From Actinomycetota bacterium (lineage in GTDB: Bacteria > Actinomycetota > Actinomycetes > Actinomycetales > Microbacteriaceae): a DNA stretch of 7,262 nucleotides. Position numbers and translations under genes: made by a program. The notes below the pieces were generated by a model. That model did no database searches and was not told the origin of the DNA. It saw nothing but the letters and a program-made list of their open reading frames with translations. Positions 1 through 7,262 of the stretch are shown piece by piece; within the stretch, counting starts at the first letter, position 1; each line of letters begins with the position of its first letter. The stretch spans positions 1 to 7,262 of the forward strand of contig VGAV01000112.1 in NCBI GenBank assembly GCA_016870695.1. The letters are read 5' to 3'.

Positions 1-730
1 CCAGCAGGCTCGCACCCACCTTGTGACCCTCGGCCACGAGGAAGGTGAACATCATGCCGCCGCCGACGAGGAGCTTGTCCACGCGCGGGAGCAGGTGCTC
101 GATGACGCCCAGCTTGTCGCTGACCTTGGAGCCGCCGAGGACGACCGTGTACGGCCGCTCGGGGTTCTCGGTCAGGCGGTCGAGGACCTCGAGCTCCTTC
201 TGGATGAGGAGGCCCGCGGCCGACGGCACGATCTGGGCGAGGTCGTAGACGCTGGCCTGCTTGCGGTGCACGACGCCGAAGCCGTCGGACACCAGCGCGT
301 CGCCGAGGGCGGCCAGCTCGCGGGCGAACGCCTGGCGCTCGGCCTCGTCCTTCGAGGTCTCCCCCGCGTTGAAGCGGAGGTTCTCGATGACGGCGATCTC
401 CCCGTCCTCCAGCGCCGCGACCGCGTCGCGGGCCGACTCGCCGACGGTGTCGCGCGCGAAGGCGACCGGCTGGCCGAGAAGCTCGGAGAGGCGCTGCGCG
501 ACGGGCTCGAGGGAGTACTTCGGGTCGGGCGCCCCGTCGGGGCGGCCCAGGTGCGAGCACACGACCACACGCGCGCCGGCGTTGATCAGTGCGTTGAGGG
601 TCGGCAGCGACGCGCGCACGCGGCCATCGTCCGTGATGATCCCGTCCTTCAGGGGGACGTTGAGATCACAACGGACGATGACACGCGTGCCGGCGAGCGA
701 CCCCAGCGAATCGAGGGTGCGCAGAGCCAT
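1..730 (-). CDS. pgk: phosphoglycerate kinase, 3' end cut by window edge
   Basis: Cytosolic glycolytic enzyme that transfers the acyl phosphate of 1,3-bisphosphoglycerate to ADP, giving ATP and 3-phosphoglycerate. About 243 N-terminal residues of an enzyme usually near 400 residues are present; the C-terminal nucleotide-binding lobe is mostly missing. I translated the minus strand by hand from the ATG at 730-728. The start [12 protein letters not shown] is followed by the substrate-binding segment [11 protein letters not shown] (Arg20, Asp22, Asn24), Arg37, SHLGRP at 59-64, ENLRFNAGE at 116-124, DGFGVVHR at 149-156 and, near the cut end, [12 protein letters not shown], which starts the nucleotide-binding lobe. 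The gene follows gap by 6 nt, so the two form one operon. No purine-rich SD precedes the ATG (the spacer is CCCTCC), so translation probably depends on coupling to gap. Identity is secure; the start is supported by family alignment from memory. Confidence 0.97.
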   Translation of the reverse strand, partial: MALRTLDSLGSLAGTRVIVRCDLNVPLKDGIITDDGRVRASLPTLNALINAGARVVVCSHLGRPDGAPDPKYSLEPVAQRLSELLGQPVAFARDTVGESARDAVAALEDGEIAVIENLRFNAGETSKDEAERQAFARELAALGDALVSDGFGVVHRKQASVYDLAQIVPSAAGLLIQKELEVLDRLTENPERPYTVVLGGSKVSDKLGVIEHLLPRVDKLLVGGGMMFTFLVAEGHKVGASLL

Positions 731-736
731 GGAGGG

Positions 737-1756
<1,020 letters not shown>

Positions 1757-1763
1757 TCAGTCA

Positions 1764-1787
1764 TGCGCGAGAGTGCGCGAGAGTGCG
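1764..1787. repeat. 10-bp tandem repeat in gap leader, about 2.4 copies
   Basis: On the + strand the unit TGCGCGAGAG occurs at 1764-1773 and 1774-1783 exactly, and TGCG follows at 1784-1787. It lies about 23-46 nt upstream of the gap start codon, so it would fall in the 5' leader or core promoter. It could be slippage in GC-rich DNA or a protein-binding site; nothing in the sequence decides. Confidence 0.6.
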
Positions 1788-1805
1788 ATATTCGCGGGAG
1801 GGAAC

Positions 1806-1836
1806 GGCGTCCCGGCGGGGTGTCCACCGGGACGCC
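1806..1836 (-). terminator. hairpin terminator downstream of sod
   Basis: A perfect 10-bp inverted repeat, GGCGTCCCGG (1806-1815) and CCGGGACGCC (1827-1836), encloses an 11-nt loop and begins 7 nt after the sod stop codon. The minus-strand bases that follow are only weakly T-rich (TTCCCTCCC), as is common for actinobacterial terminators lacking a proper U-tract. Position and stem make a terminator the best reading, although termination may be partial. Confidence 0.7.
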
Positions 1837-1843
1837 CAGCCGT

Positions 1844-2470
1844 TTACGACAGTACCAGCAGACCCGACGTCTTCTCGCGGGCGGCGGCGAAGCGCTCCTG
1901 CGCATCGGCCCAGTTCGCGATGTTCCAGAACGCCTTCACGTAGTCGGCGCGGACGTTCTTGTAGTCGAGGTAGTAGGCGTGCTCCCAGACGTCCAGGAGG
2001 AGCAGCGGAACGGTGCCCGCGACGATCTGACCCTGCTGGTCGAAGAACTGCTGGATGACCAGGTTCTCGCCGATCGAGTCCCAGAACAGGCCGGCCCAGC
2101 CGGAGCCCTGGACGCCGAGCGCGGCGGCGGTGAACTGCGCGCGGAACGCGTCGAACGAGCCGAACTGGTCGTCGATGGCCGACTCGAGGTCGCCGGTCGG
2201 CTTGTCGCCGCCGTTGGGCGAGAGGTTCGTCCAGAAGATCGAGTGGTTGGTGTGACCGCCGAGGTTGAACGCGAGGTCCTTCTGCAGGCGGTTGATGTTG
2301 GCGAAATCGTTCTTCTCGCGGGCCTCGGCGAGGAGGTCGAGGGTGGTGTTCGCCCCGTTGACATACGTCTGGTGGTGCTTGCTGTGGTGCAGCTCCATGA
2401 TGGTCGCGCTGATGTGCGGCTCCAGCGCGGAGTAGTCGTAGGGCAGTTCGGGCAGCGTGTACTTCGCCAT
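1844..2470 (-). CDS. sodA: superoxide dismutase, Mn type (Fe/Mn family)
   Basis: Cytosolic metalloenzyme that dismutates superoxide to hydrogen peroxide and oxygen. Length (208 residues) is normal and there is no signal peptide. All four metal ligands are visible: His28 in MELHHSKHH, His76 in [10 protein letters not shown], Asp160 and His164 in [14 protein letters not shown]. Gly72 in the GGH segment together with Gln145 in the FDQQGQ loop matches the arrangement typical of Mn enzymes; Fe enzymes usually carry the key Gln in the first of these positions. Cambialistic use of Fe and Mn cannot be excluded from sequence. The ATG at 2470-2468 follows GGAAG (2483-2479) with 8-nt spacing and gives the standard [20 protein letters not shown] start. 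The gene sits between two hairpins, so it is probably monocistronic. The symbol sodA follows the predicted Mn type; some annotators would write sod or sodB. Confidence 0.97.
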   Translation of the reverse strand: MAKYTLPELPYDYSALEPHISATIMELHHSKHHQTYVNGANTTLDLLAEAREKNDFANINRLQKDLAFNLGGHTNHSIFWTNLSPNGGDKPTGDLESAIDDQFGSFDAFRAQFTAAALGVQGSGWAGLFWDSIGENLVIQQFFDQQGQIVAGTVPLLLLDVWEHAYYLDYKNVRADYVKAFWNIANWADAQERFAAAREKTSGLLVLS

Positions 2471-2490
2471 GTTCTCTACTTCCGAATCGG

Positions 2491-2516
2491 CGCTGCACCG
2501 AGACCTCGGCGCAGCG
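2491..2516. promoter_or_regulatory. 26-bp near-perfect palindrome in sod leader, possible operator
   Basis: Half-sites CGCTGCACCGAGA and CCTCGGCGCAGCG form an imperfect palindrome: CGCTGC (2491-2496) pairs with GCAGCG (2511-2516), and CCGAG (2498-2502) with CTCGG (2505-2509), with a single A-C mismatch (2497 and 2510) and a 2-nt centre. It lies between the candidate -10 and the sod start. It may be a dimeric repressor site or, in RNA, a leader hairpin with a tetraloop. It does not resemble the AT-rich DtxR/IdeR iron box. The function is inferred from position and symmetry only. Confidence 0.4.
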
Positions 2517-2530
2517 AGGGTGACGTGTTC

Positions 2531-2558
2531 ATCCTAGTGAGGGCCAACGCACCGACCA
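2531..2558 (-). promoter_or_regulatory. candidate sod promoter
   Basis: On the minus strand TAGGAT (2536-2531) fits the actinobacterial housekeeping sigma -10 pattern TANNNT, with a weak -35 candidate TGGTCG (2558-2553) 16 nt upstream. The predicted start would be near 2524, giving a leader of about 55 nt that contains the palindrome. The whiA hairpin lies just upstream, so sod needs a promoter in this interval. The -35 match is poor, 3 of 6 against TTGACA. Confidence 0.4.
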
Positions 2559-2592
2559 CGGGGTTGCTTCCCCGCATGACGGCGGTTAACGA

Positions 2593-2626
2593 CGAATGGA
2601 TGCCTCGGGCGGGAGGCATCCATTCG
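2593..2626 (-). terminator. strong hairpin terminator downstream of whiA
   Basis: A perfect 14-bp inverted repeat, CGAATGGATGCCTC (2593-2606) and GAGGCATCCATTCG (2613-2626), encloses a 6-nt loop and lies 12 nt after the whiA stop. The minus-strand bases beyond it read TCGTTAACC, so the U-tract is short and broken. It is the most stable-looking hairpin I noticed in the window and marks the end of the rapZ-whiA transcription unit. Confidence 0.8.
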
Positions 2627-2638
2627 GGGAGGGCCGAG

Positions 2639-3616
2639 TCAGTCGGAGGCGCCGACGGGGACGGCCGCCTCGGTGCCGGGGATGCCCTCGACCTCCGCCT
2701 TCTTGTCGGCCATCGCCAGGAGCCGGCGGATGCGTCCGGCCACGGCGTCCTTGGTCAGGGGCGGGTCGGCGTGGTGGCCGAGCTCGTCGAGGCTCGCGTC
2801 GCGGTGCGCCAGGCGCAGCGCGCCGGCCTGCTGCAGGTGGTCGGGGACGTCGTCGCCGAGGATCTCCAGCGCCCGCTCGACGCGCGCGCACGCGGCGACG
2901 GCGGCCTGGGCGGAGCGGCGCAGGTTCGCGTCGTCGAAGTTGACGAGGCGGTTCACGCCCGCCCGCACCTCGCGGCGCTGACGCATCTGGTCCCACTCGC
3001 CGGCGGTGCGACGGGCGCCCATCTCGTACAGGGCGCCGCGGATGGCCTCGCCGTCGCGCACCACGACGCGCGGGACGCCGCGCACCTCGCGGGCCTTGGC
3101 GGGGATGCCGATGCGGTGGCCGGCGCCGACGAGGGCCATCGCCGCCTCGGACGACGGGCAGGAGATCTCGAGCGCGGCCGAGCGGCCCGGGTCGCTGAGG
3201 GAGCCGGTCGCGAGGAACGCGCCGCGCCAGATGGCGGCGAGGTCGGGACGGGAGCCGGTGGTGAGCTTGTTCGGCAGGCCGCGGACGGGACGGCGACGCT
3301 GGTCGAGCAGACCGGTCTGACGGGCCAGGGTCTCCCCCGCCTCGATGACGCGGACGGCGTAGTGGCCGCCGGTGCGTCCGCCCGACCCCTGCACGTGGTG
3401 CAGCTCGGGACGGACCCCGTAGAGCTCCATGAGGTCGCGGGCGACGCGGCGAGCGAGGATGTCGGAGTCCAGCTCGGCCTCGACGGCGACGCGGTTGGCG
3501 ATGGAGTGCAGGCCCCCCGAGAAGCGCAGGATCGCGGTCAGCTCCGCCACGCGGGCCGTCGGACGCGGGTCGCGTACGGTGGTCAGCTCGGCCTTCACGT
3601 CGGCGGTCAGGGGCAC
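2639..3616 (-). CDS. whiA: WhiA family DNA-binding regulator
   Basis: WhiA is a DNA-binding protein found across Gram-positive bacteria. In Streptomyces it works with WhiB to control division genes at sporulation; in Bacillus it affects division and chromosome segregation. Its role in this organism is unknown. The 325 residues are close to the roughly 330 of the Streptomyces protein. The N-terminal part has the LAGLIDADG-endonuclease-like fold, with [15 protein letters not shown] (23-37), ARQTGLLD (98-105), GLPNKL (113-118) and [15 protein letters not shown] (131-145). The C-terminal helix-turn-helix region includes [17 protein letters not shown] and [21 protein letters not shown] (284-304). 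The GTG start at 3616-3614 follows GAGGAG (3626-3621) at a short 4-nt spacing and gives the usual [10 protein letters not shown] beginning. It follows rapZ by 41 nt with no yvcK between, and a strong hairpin follows it. Confidence 0.97.
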   Translation of the reverse strand: MPLTADVKAELTTVRDPRPTARVAELTAILRFSGGLHSIANRVAVEAELDSDILARRVARDLMELYGVRPELHHVQGSGGRTGGHYAVRVIEAGETLARQTGLLDQRRRPVRGLPNKLTTGSRPDLAAIWRGAFLATGSLSDPGRSAALEISCPSSEAAMALVGAGHRIGIPAKAREVRGVPRVVVRDGEAIRGALYEMGARRTAGEWDQMRQRREVRAGVNRLVNFDDANLRRSAQAAVAACARVERALEILGDDVPDHLQQAGALRLAHRDASLDELGHHADPPLTKDAVAGRIRRLLAMADKKAEVEGIPGTEAAVPVGASD

Positions 3617-3626
3617 GGTACTCCTC

Positions 3627-3651
3627 GGGTCGGGGGGTGCGGGGGCAAGGG
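3627..3651 (+). other. putative G-quadruplex motif upstream of whiA
   Basis: The + strand carries four G-runs: GGG (3627-3629), GGGGGG (3632-3637), GGGGG (3641-3645) and GGG (3649-3651), with loops of 2, 3 and 3 nt. This meets the canonical G3+N1-7 rule. It is on the template strand for whiA, fills most of the 41-nt rapZ-whiA spacer and directly abuts the whiA SD at 3626-3621. The transcript itself is C-rich here. Folding in the cell is unproven. Confidence 0.55.
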
Positions 3652-3654
3652 TAC

Positions 3655-3683
3655 AGCCTACTCGCGACCGAGGTCCCGGTGAG
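3655..3683 (-). promoter_or_regulatory. possible whiA promoter overlapping rapZ stop
   Basis: Minus-strand TAGGCT (3660-3655) fits a TANNNT -10 element and includes the rapZ TAG stop. CTCACC (3683-3678) lies 17 nt upstream and matches TTGACA at 3 of 6 positions. A start near 3648 would leave a leader of about 32 nt with the SD. The same TAGGCTG word overlaps the uvrC stop. Chance occurrence is possible. Confidence 0.3.
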
Positions 3684-4536
3684 CCACCCGCACGGCCACG
3701 CCCGGCACGTCCTCCAGTCGCGCGGCCAGTTCCCGCGTCATCACGACGGAGCGGTGCTTGCCCCCCGTGCAGCCGATCGCGATGACCGAATGGCGCTTGT
3801 TCTCGCGCTGGTAGCCCTCCAGCACGGGGCGCAGCGCCGCCGCGTACGCCTCGAGGAACGCCTCCGCGCCCTCCTGGCCCAGCACGTACTCGCGGACGCG
3901 CGGGTCCTCCCCCGTGAGCGGGCGCAGGTTCTCGCTCCAGAACGGGTTCGGCAGGAACCGCATGTCGGCCACGAGGTCGACGTCCGGCGGCAGTCCGTAC
4001 TTGAAGCCGAAGCTCATCATGGTGACGGTGTGGCGCGCCGCGCCCTCGTCGCCGAAGAGCGCCACGGTGCGCAGCGACAGCTGGTGCACGTTCGAGGTCG
4101 ACGTATCGATCACGACGTCCGCCGCCTCGCGGAGCGGCGCGAGCCGTTCGCGCTCTCTCCGGATGCCGTCCAGGATCGTGCCCTCGCCCTGCAGCGGGTG
4201 CGGGCGACGCACGGCCTCGAAGCGTCGCACGAGCACGTCGTCGGCGGCATCCAGGAACACCACGCGCACCTGCCGGCCGCCCTGCAGGGTCCGCATCGCC
4301 TCGGGGAGGTCGCCGAAGAGGGTGCGCCCGCGGACGTCGACCACGACGGCGACACGCGGCACCGCCCCGGCCGCCATCTCGGACAGCTCGAGCAGGGGGC
4401 GCAGCATGCGCGGCGGGAGGTTGTCGACCACGTACCAGTCGAGGTCCTCGAGGGCGTTGGCGACGGTGGACCGGCCGGCCCCCGACATGCCCGTGACGAT
4501 CAGCACCTCGCCGGGGTCGTCGTTCGCCGACTCCAT
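3658..4536 (-). CDS. rapZ: RapZ/YvcJ family nucleotide- and RNA-binding protein
   Basis: In Escherichia coli RapZ is an RNase adaptor that binds the small RNAs GlmY and GlmZ to tune amino-sugar synthesis; the Bacillus homologue YvcJ binds and hydrolyses nucleotides. The actinobacterial role is not settled, and the GlmY/GlmZ partners are not expected here. The 292-residue protein is full length. The N-terminal P-loop GMSGAGRST is at 16-24, a Walker-B-like strand VAVVVDVRG at 62-70, and [10 protein letters not shown] at 106-115. The C-terminal domain has SFGFKYGLP (175-183), FLPNPFW (194-200) and the conserved [10 protein letters not shown] (255-264). The ATG at 4536-4534 follows AGAGGAG (4550-4544) at 7-nt spacing. 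Stop is TAG at 3660-3658. It sits between uvrC and whiA, the standard actinobacterial position. Confidence 0.97.
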   Translation of the reverse strand: MESANDDPGEVLIVTGMSGAGRSTVANALEDLDWYVVDNLPPRMLRPLLELSEMAAGAVPRVAVVVDVRGRTLFGDLPEAMRTLQGGRQVRVVFLDAADDVLVRRFEAVRRPHPLQGEGTILDGIRRERERLAPLREAADVVIDTSTSNVHQLSLRTVALFGDEGAARHTVTMMSFGFKYGLPPDVDLVADMRFLPNPFWSENLRPLTGEDPRVREYVLGQEGAEAFLEAYAAALRPVLEGYQRENKRHSVIAIGCTGGKHRSVVMTRELAARLEDVPGVAVRVAHRDLGRE

Positions 4537-4649
4537 GGTTCCGCTCCTCTGGTCGAGTGCGCCCGCTCGGCGCTCCGTCCGGTGCGCGGCGCCGCGTGCG
4601 CCGTTCCCGTCGTCGGAGTGCCCGTCGCGCGTGTCCGCGCCGTGTCAGC
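4537..4649 (-). other. uvrC-rapZ intergenic spacer
   Basis: This 113-nt GC-rich spacer carries the rapZ SD AGAGGAG (4550-4544) and a GGCGCC-centred palindrome near 4588-4593. I see no hairpin with a T-run that would end uvrC transcription, so readthrough from uvrC into rapZ is likely. A -10-like hexamer overlaps the uvrC stop at its upstream edge. Confidence 0.5.
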
Positions 4650-4676
4650 CTACCGAGACAGACGCTCGTGGATCGA
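4647..4676 (-). promoter_or_regulatory. possible internal rapZ promoter overlapping uvrC stop
   Basis: Minus-strand TAGGCT (4652-4647) fits TANNNT and includes the uvrC TAG stop. TCGATC (4676-4671) lies 18 nt upstream and matches TTGACA at 3 of 6 positions. A start near 4640 would give rapZ a leader of roughly 100 nt. Support is by motif only. Confidence 0.3.
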
Positions 4677-6596
4677 CTCGGCGAGCTTCGGTCCGATGCC
4701 GGGCAGGGCCGTGATCTCCTCGGGTGCGGCGTTCTTCAGCGCCGTGACCGAGCCGAAGTGGCGCAGCAGCGCCTTGATGCGGGCGTCGCCGAGGCCGGGC
4801 ACCTCCGCCAGCACGCTGGAGATGTCGCGCTTGCGCTTCTTGCGCTGGTGGGTGATGGCGAACCGGTGCGCCTCGTCGCGGAGGCGTTGCAGCAGGTACA
4901 GCGCCTCCGACGTGCGCGGCAGGATGACGGGGTACTCCTCCCCGGGCAGCCAGACCTCCTCGAGGCGCTTCGCGATGCCGCAGAGGGCGATCTCCTCGTG
5001 CCCCGCGTCGGCGAGGGCGCGGGCGGCGGCGGCCACCTGCGGCTGCCCGCCGTCGACGACGAGCAGCTGCGGACGGTAGGCGAAGCGGGGACGCTTGCGG
5101 GTCGTGACGACGTCGCCGTCGGCGGTGACCGCGTCGCTCTCGGGGTCGGCGACGATGGCGCCGTGGATGGTCTCGGGCTCGTCCTCCTCGTCCGGCCGGT
5201 CGAGGTACGCCAGCCGGCGGGTGAGCACCTGGTAGAGCGAGTCCGTGTCGTCGGTCGTCTCGGCCACGCCGAACGAGCGGTACTGGTCCTTGCGCGGCAG
5301 ACCGTCCTCGAACACGACCATGGATGCCACGACGTTGGTGCCCGCGAGATGGGAGACGTCGTAGCACTCGATGCGCAGCGGCGCCTCGGTGAGGCCGAGC
5401 GCCTCCTGCAGGTCGGTGAGGGCCTGCGACCGGGCGACGTAGTCACTGGTGCGACGGGTCTTGTGGAGCATGAGCGCCTGCTGCGCGTTGAGCGTCGCCG
5501 TCTTGAGCAGGTCCGCCTTGCGGCCGCGCTGGGCGACCTGCAGCGAGACGGGACGCCCGCGGCGCTCCCGCAGCCAGGCCTCGAGCTGCTCGGCGTCGTC
5601 GGGGAGCTCCGGGACGAGCACCTGCCGCGGGATGTCGGAGGCCGCGGCATCCCCGTAGGTGCGCTGCAGCACCTGGTCGACGAGGTCGGCGCCGGAGATG
5701 TCGATCTCCTTCTCGATGGTCGTCGCCCGGACCCCGCGGACGCGGCCCCCGCGGACGACGAAGTGCTGCACCGTCGCGGCGAGCTCGTCCTCGGCGATGC
5801 CGAAGAGGTCGGCGTCGGTGTCAGAGGCCAGGACGAGCGCGCTCCGGCCGAGGACGGCGTCGATCGCCTGCAGCTTGTCGCGGTAGCGGGCGGCCGCCTC
5901 GTAGTCCATCGCGGCCGACGCCTCCTGCATGCGCGCGGTGAGAGCCTTGGCGAAGCGCTGGTCGCCCCCCGCCATGAACGCGACGAAGTCGTCGACGACC
6001 GCGCGGTGCTCCTCGATCGTGACCTTCATCGAGCACGGTCCGCCGCACCGGCCGATCTGGCCCGGGAAGCACGGTCGCCCGGACTGCATCGCCTTCTTGT
6101 AGGAGGAGTCGCTGCAGGTGCGGATGGGGAAGACCTTGATCATCAGGTCGATCGTGTCGTGCACCGCCCAGACCTTTGGGTACGGCCCGAAGTACTTGGC
6201 CCCCCGGATCTTGGGATTGCGCGTCACGATGACCCGGGGCGCCTCGTCGCCGAGGGTGATCGCCATGAAGGGGTAGGACTTGTCGTCGCGGTACTTGACG
6301 TTGAACGGCGGATCGAACTCCTTGATCCACATGTACTCCAGCTGCAGCGAGTCGACGTCGCTGGCCACGACGGTCCACTCGACGGACGCGGCCGTCGTCA
6401 CCATGCGTCGGGTCCGCTCGTGCAGGGAGTGCAGCGGCGCGAAGTAGTTCGACAGCCGCGCGCGGAGGTTCTTCGCCTTGCCGACGTACAGCACGCGCCC
6501 CTCCGCGTCGCGGAACCGGTAGACCCCCGGATTGGTGGGGATCTCGCCCGGCGCCGGACGGTAGGAGAGGTGCGACAGACGTTCTCGCGTCGGCAC
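4650..6596 (-). CDS. uvrC: UvrABC excinuclease subunit C
   Basis: Cytosolic nuclease of nucleotide excision repair that cuts the damaged strand on both sides of a lesion marked by UvrB. The 648 residues match actinobacterial UvrC length. The N-terminal GIY-YIG domain (about 20-100) makes the 3' cut: GVYRF with Tyr26, [13 protein letters not shown] with Tyr37 and Arg45/47, Glu87 in [11 protein letters not shown] and Asn99. Four cysteines (161, 176, 184, 188) form the set known to hold an iron-sulfur cluster in UvrC. A UVR (UvrB-contact) helix pair lies near 200-240. The RNase-H-like domain making the 5' cut has YDVSH (Asp413), VVDGG (Asp515) and RDEAHRF (His577). Two helix-hairpin-helix motifs occupy 596-648. 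An acidic insert is present around 468-500. The GTG start lies 3 nt after the uvrA stop, with AGGGAG (6610-6605) 8 nt upstream. Confidence 0.98.
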   Translation of the reverse strand: MPTRERLSHLSYRPAPGEIPTNPGVYRFRDAEGRVLYVGKAKNLRARLSNYFAPLHSLHERTRRMVTTAASVEWTVVASDVDSLQLEYMWIKEFDPPFNVKYRDDKSYPFMAITLGDEAPRVIVTRNPKIRGAKYFGPYPKVWAVHDTIDLMIKVFPIRTCSDSSYKKAMQSGRPCFPGQIGRCGGPCSMKVTIEEHRAVVDDFVAFMAGGDQRFAKALTARMQEASAAMDYEAAARYRDKLQAIDAVLGRSALVLASDTDADLFGIAEDELAATVQHFVVRGGRVRGVRATTIEKEIDISGADLVDQVLQRTYGDAAASDIPRQVLVPELPDDAEQLEAWLRERRGRPVSLQVAQRGRKADLLKTATLNAQQALMLHKTRRTSDYVARSQALTDLQEALGLTEAPLRIECYDVSHLAGTNVVASMVVFEDGLPRKDQYRSFGVAETTDDTDSLYQVLTRRLAYLDRPDEEDEPETIHGAIVADPESDAVTADGDVVTTRKRPRFAYRPQLLVVDGGQPQVAAAARALADAGHEEIALCGIAKRLEEVWLPGEEYPVILPRTSEALYLLQRLRDEAHRFAITHQRKKRKRDISSVLAEVPGLGDARIKALLRHFGSVTALKNAAPEEITALPGIGPKLAESIHERLSR

Positions 6597-6599
6597 GGC

Positions 6600-7262
<663 letters not shown>

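Noticed and set aside
2471..2560. An IdeR/DtxR iron box or other named metal-regulator site before sod.
   Set aside because: I looked for the AT-rich TTAGG-type inverted repeat and found none; the palindrome present is GC-rich and unlike that consensus.
4581..4602. GC-rich inverted repeat between uvrC and rapZ, considered as a terminator.
   Set aside because: Pairing depends on G-T wobbles when read on the + strand and is interrupted on the minus strand, where transcription runs; there is no T-run after it.
3637..5079. A 480-codon open frame on the + strand.
   Set aside because: It is codon-opposed to rapZ for most of its length and then runs antisense into uvrC. No domain is recognisable and its beginning falls inside the G-run spacer.
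4645..5367. Arg-rich open frames on the minus strand inside uvrC, such as one of 240 codons.
   Set aside because: They are alternate-frame shadows of uvrC, with Arg/Pro/Ala-rich translations typical of GC-rich out-of-frame reading; uvrC itself is continuous with all catalytic residues.

Overview
The window looks like chromosomal housekeeping DNA from a high-GC actinobacterium. Its protein sequences and gene order suggest the family Microbacteriaceae, possibly Microbacterium; this is a judgement from memory, not a search. All seven genes lie on the minus strand. In the direction of transcription (high to low coordinates) they are: 3' end of uvrA (cut by the window edge), uvrC, rapZ, whiA, a Mn-type superoxide dismutase gene, gap, and the 5' part of pgk (cut by the other edge). 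Stop codons, start codons and Shine-Dalgarno (SD) sequences are all intact. I see no insertion sequence, CRISPR array, tRNA, rRNA, attachment site or sign of recent gene transfer.

Region by region: 7262-4650 holds the nucleotide-excision-repair pair uvrA-uvrC, tightly coupled (3 nt between stop and start, with the uvrC SD inside uvrA). 4649-4537 is a short spacer, then rapZ (4536-3658), a 41-nt spacer with a striking G-run motif on the + strand, and whiA (3616-2639). A 14-bp perfect hairpin at 2593-2626 closes this unit. The sod gene (2470-1844) is flanked by a candidate promoter plus a 26-bp near-palindrome upstream and a 10-bp hairpin terminator downstream, so it looks like its own transcription unit. 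gap (1741-737) and pgk (730-1) form a glycolytic operon with only 6 nt between them.

Functionally the window joins DNA repair (UvrA recognises damage, UvrC makes the dual incision), the conserved rapZ-whiA regulatory pair, oxidant defence (SOD), and lower glycolysis (GAPDH then PGK, the NADH- and ATP-yielding steps). The uvrC-rapZ-(yvcK)-whiA-gap-pgk order is a classic actinobacterial neighbourhood. Two departures stand out: no yvcK between rapZ and whiA, and a sod gene placed between whiA and gap.

I found no previously undescribed system. The observations worth a second look are regulatory or architectural: the G-quadruplex motif before whiA, the palindrome in the sod leader, repeated TAGGCTG motifs overlapping two stop codons, the SD-less pgk start, and a possible mini-leader ORF before gap.
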